Shown piece by piece: positions 61,710 to 64,000 of a stretch of 64,000 nt of DNA. Source of the DNA: Enterocloster lavalensis. GTDB taxonomy: Bacteria > Bacillota > Clostridia > Lachnospirales > Lachnospiraceae. The position numbers and the translations under genes are program-made. A model generated the notes under the pieces. The model was not told the origin of the DNA. It worked only from the letters and a program-made list of their open reading frames with translations, and did not search any database. The DNA lies in the NCBI RefSeq assembly GCF_902364025.1, contig NZ_CABJCG010000002.1, positions 124,001 to 188,000 on the forward strand. Reading direction: 5' to 3'. Numbering within the stretch: the stretch's first letter is position 1; every line of letters starts with the position of its first letter.

Positions 61710-62861
61710 CTATCCGTGCATGGAAAGGATCTCAAAGAACGCTTCAATGGCCTGCATGGAAGCGCCTAAAATGGGAGCGTCGCTGCCCAGGGTGGAGAGT
61801 AGGATCTCCTGGGAGTGGGTGATGGGCAGCACGATGTCCTTCATGATCTCCGGCATCAGGTAGGGCAGGGAGTGGATCAGGTGGGAGTTTAAAATGATGA
61901 TCTCGCTGTTCATGAAGAAGATGATGTTGGACAGGCCCACGGCCAGGTTGTGGATGAAACGGTCCAGCACCTCCAGGGCATCCGGGTCCTGTTCCTGGAC
62001 CAGATCGATAAACTGGCCGATGTCCGTTAACGGGACCTGGCGTTTGCGGTTGATCTCCTCCAAAAGGGCCTGGTCCGAGCAGTATTGCTCCCAGCAGCCG
62101 TATTTTCCGCAGGAACACTGGTGGGTTTCCCGGATGTTTACCGTGTGATGGCCCACCGCGTTGGCAAAGCCCAGGTACCCCCGCACCAGCTCCCCGCCGG
62201 TGATGATGCCGCAGGAGATGACGTCCGTGATGCTGAGCACGGTCATTTCCCGGTATTGGGGGTAAAGGCGGGATTCCATGGAGGCGGCCAGATTTCCGTC
62301 GTTGTCGATGTAGACCGGCACGTGGTAGCGCTGGTCCAGCAGGGATTTGATGTCAATGTTGTGCCAGCCCAGCTTGGGGATGAAGCGGATCACCCCGTCT
62401 AAGTCGATGATGCCGCGGACGGCCAGGCTGATGCCGATGAGCCCGTAGGGACAGGGCGGAATCTCCTTGATCATCCGGTCGATCTCCTGGTAGAGCTGGC
62501 GGTAGACGCAGGCAAAGGCCGGCTCCGTGATGGAGAAGGAGCGGCGCAGCAGGATTTCGTTATTTAAGTCCGTCAGGATCAGCTTCACGGACTGGACGCC
62601 CATGTCCACGGCGATACAGTAGCCCGCCCTGGCCGCCAGCGTCAGAATGATGGGCTTGCGGCCGCCGCTGGAGTCCCCGGTGGTGGTCTCCTCCACCAGC
62701 TTCAGGCTCATCCACTCCTTGACAATGGTGGAGACCGTGGCTTTGTTCAGCCCTGTCTCCTCGGAAATTCTGGCCCGGGAGATGTGTTTCTTGTTCAGTA
62801 TATGTTTGATAATGGTCAGCCGGTTGGCGGACCGGATATCCCTTGTCTGCGAAATCTTCAT
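61710..62861 (-). CDS. ROK-family transcriptional repressor (NagC/XylR-like)
   Basis: Cytosolic sugar-responsive repressor of 383 residues. The N-terminal winged helix carries NRLTIIKHILNKKHISRARISEETGLNKATVST. The ROK domain contains the actin-like motif YCIAVDMGVQSVKLILTDL near residue 81 and the zinc motif CSCGKYGCWEQYCS near 247. The second zinc-motif part is complete, suggesting a folded sugar-binding domain. Linked sugar genes are not present immediately beside it, so its target is not known. Confidence 0.92.
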   Translation of the reverse strand: MKISQTRDIRSANRLTIIKHILNKKHISRARISEETGLNKATVSTIVKEWMSLKLVEETTTGDSSGGRKPIILTLAARAGYCIAVDMGVQSVKLILTDLNNEILLRRSFSITEPAFACVYRQLYQEIDRMIKEIPPCPYGLIGISLAVRGIIDLDGVIRFIPKLGWHNIDIKSLLDQRYHVPVYIDNDGNLAASMESRLYPQYREMTVLSITDVISCGIITGGELVRGYLGFANAVGHHTVNIRETHQCSCGKYGCWEQYCSDQALLEEINRKRQVPLTDIGQFIDLVQEQDPDALEVLDRFIHNLAVGLSNIIFFMNSEIIILNSHLIHSLPYLMPEIMKDIVLPITHSQEILLSTLGSDAPILGASMQAIEAFFEILSMHG

Positions 62862-62908
62862 AAAGAAAGACCCCCATTCTGCTTATGTTCAAAACGGCCT
62901 CGCCGCGC

Positions 62909-63439
62909 TCACATAAAATACTTCCGGAAACGTCCCCAGAGGTGCCGCTGCGCGTACAGATAGGCCCGGTCGTAGAGCCACAGGCCCGCCTGACCTGCCA
63001 GAATCACCGCCGCCCACAGGAGCGGGGACGGGGAAGCGGCGAACAATAGATGCCAGAAGCCCGCTGTCACCGGAAGGAACATCAGGTTGAAGAGCGCGTA
63101 CCGGAGCGCCGTAAATATCCAGGGCTTTTGCAGCCCGGACGGCCAGCCGGCCATCAGGCGGTAGAGGGCCTCAGTCCCCAGGATATACAGCCCCATGGCG
63201 GAAAATGATATCACATAAAATTTGTTGGGAGCGGTCAGAAATCCCAGCAGCACGCTGGCCAGATAAAAGGCAGCGCCGGTCCGCAGCCCGAACTCGCGGA
63301 TCACGATCCCCACAAAATAGGAGGCCGCGGCCAGCAGAAACAGCGTATTGGTCTCAAAAACGCTGCCCAACACCATACAGATTACGGAAAATGCCAGAAG
63401 CAGGCCGCAGAGCGCGACTCTTCTTGCCGTCACATGCAT
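62909..63439 (-). CDS. Uncharacterised membrane protein
   Basis: Integral membrane protein of 176 residues with about five hydrophobic helices ([81 protein letters not shown]). It resembles the small multi-helix integral membrane proteins annotated as hypothetical in Clostridia, without a named domain that I recognise. The start ATG 63439 overlaps the end of the J-domain gene by ten bases, behind GGGAGGGG, so the two are translationally coupled. Confidence 0.75.
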   Translation of the reverse strand: MHVTARRVALCGLLLAFSVICMVLGSVFETNTLFLLAAASYFVGIVIREFGLRTGAAFYLASVLLGFLTAPNKFYVISFSAMGLYILGTEALYRLMAGWPSGLQKPWIFTALRYALFNLMFLPVTAGFWHLLFAASPSPLLWAAVILAGQAGLWLYDRAYLYAQRHLWGRFRKYFM

Positions 63440-64000
63440 GAACAGAGATCCCCTCCCATACACTCACAGAGCGTGTCCGCCAGCCAAAGGTCGCAGCACA
63501 TATTTCCGGTTCCGCAGGAGGAGCCCATTCCATAGCCGCCGCCGTAGGGATTGCCCTGGTATCTGCGGCTGGTCCAGGTGAGCTGATTTAAGAGCTGGGC
63601 GTACTGCATGTTGCCCGGTTCCATGTTAACCGCCTGCTGGGCGTGCTCCATGGCTACGATATTGTTCCCGATGGAGGCGTTTGCCACGGCGCTGGCATAG
63701 TACCACATGGAGGTCCGGTTGGGCATCCGATTCAGCAGATTGATGGCTTCCTGGTAATGCCGGCTGTTGATAAAGTTGATCACAGCCTGCATCTCCACGT
63801 CCTGGGAGTTCCCGCCGCCCGCGGAGCTGCCGCCCCCGTAGGAGTAGGAGCCGCCGCCCTGGGCGCGCTGCTTCATGATCATGTCGTAGGCCTCCTGGAC
63901 CTCCTTGAATTTTTCCTCCGCCAGGTCCGCCAGCGGATTGTTCACATTGGCGTCGGGATGGTATTTCCTGCTCAAATCCCGGTAAGCCTTCTTTACCTCG
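63430..64000 (-). CDS. J-domain (DnaJ-like) protein, 5'-truncated by the window
   Basis: The reading frame runs off the right edge; at least 190 residues are visible. The J domain is cut but shows [19 protein letters not shown], with the HPD tripeptide needed to stimulate DnaK ATPase. A Gly/Ser-rich linker ([16 protein letters not shown]) follows. Then come helical repeat-like residues ([39 protein letters not shown]) resembling TPR. The C-terminus ends in a cysteine cluster ([28 protein letters not shown]), which may bind metal. It is a co-chaperone-like protein of anaerobes rather than a classical DnaJ. Confidence 0.88.
   Translation of the reverse strand, partial: EVKKAYRDLSRKYHPDANVNNPLADLAEEKFKEVQEAYDMIMKQRAQGGGSYSYGGGSSAGGGNSQDVEMQAVINFINSRHYQEAINLLNRMPNRTSMWYYASAVANASIGNNIVAMEHAQQAVNMEPGNMQYAQLLNQLTWTSRRYQGNPYGGGYGMGSSCGTGNMCCDLWLADTLCECMGGDLCSCM

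Overview
The window looks like chromosomal DNA from an anaerobic, GC-rich member of the Clostridia, most likely a gut Lachnospiraceae relative. Supporting signs are strong AGGAGG-type ribosome sites, a molybdenum hydroxylase with three separate subunits, an apt-rel-MBL-hemZ-hisS-aspS block, UTRA-type GntR regulators and a choline-binding-repeat surface protein. No rRNA, phage, IS element or CRISPR array was seen. The taxonomy is inference from gene content only.

Layout. (1) 1-6933: a purine module. A guanine-type purine riboswitch, whose alternative hairpin looks like an ON switch, precedes guanine deaminase, an AzgA/PbuG-type purine permease and the Mo, FAD and 2Fe-2S subunits of a xanthine-dehydrogenase-like enzyme. 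(2) 6966-7795: a RelB-like antitoxin with a frameshifted RelE/ParE toxin, lying between two identical 40-bp GC-rich palindromes. (3) 7805-13141: the pstSCAB-phoU phosphate uptake operon and a flavodoxin-like reductase. (4) 13219-29862: sugar and amino-sugar functions, comprising two paralogous PfkB kinases, a NagB-like isomerase/deaminase, an APC permease, an NhaC antiporter, two overlapping GntR regulators, a DapA-family aldolase operon, transketolase, transaldolase, a DeoR regulator and an esterase. (5) 29934-42381: the stringent-response and tRNA-synthetase block, interrupted by an orphan solute-binding lipoprotein next to a membrane GGDEF protein. (6) 42597-48944: a PucR regulator, a DUF917 protein, a HyuA-like protein, a nitroreductase and an AT-rich AlbA_2 regulator. 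(7) 49132-52851: tRNA-Leu, tRNA-Tyr and a P-type cation ATPase whose leader carries two yybP-ykoY (manganese) riboswitches in tandem, each with its own terminator. (8) 52895-59438: an operon of two nucleobase-type permeases and five small redox or tautomerase enzymes that looks like an uncharacterised heterocycle pathway, followed by a MerR-type regulator with two DNA-binding domains. (9) 60306-64000: a choline-binding-repeat protein, a ROK repressor, a small membrane protein and a partial J-domain protein.

Three themes link the regions. Purine or related heterocycle uptake and breakdown appears at three places (1, 6 and 8). RNA-level control is prominent, with one purine and two manganese riboswitches. 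A family of dispersed palindromic elements ending in GTAAC-N-GTTCAG occurs at about 3.1, 23.9, 30.8, 39.0 and 52.3 kb; the three long copies fold into a branched structure with compensatory base changes. The best candidates for undescribed biology are that repeat family, the 53.1-59.4 kb operon, and the ON-type guanine switch on a catabolic operon.
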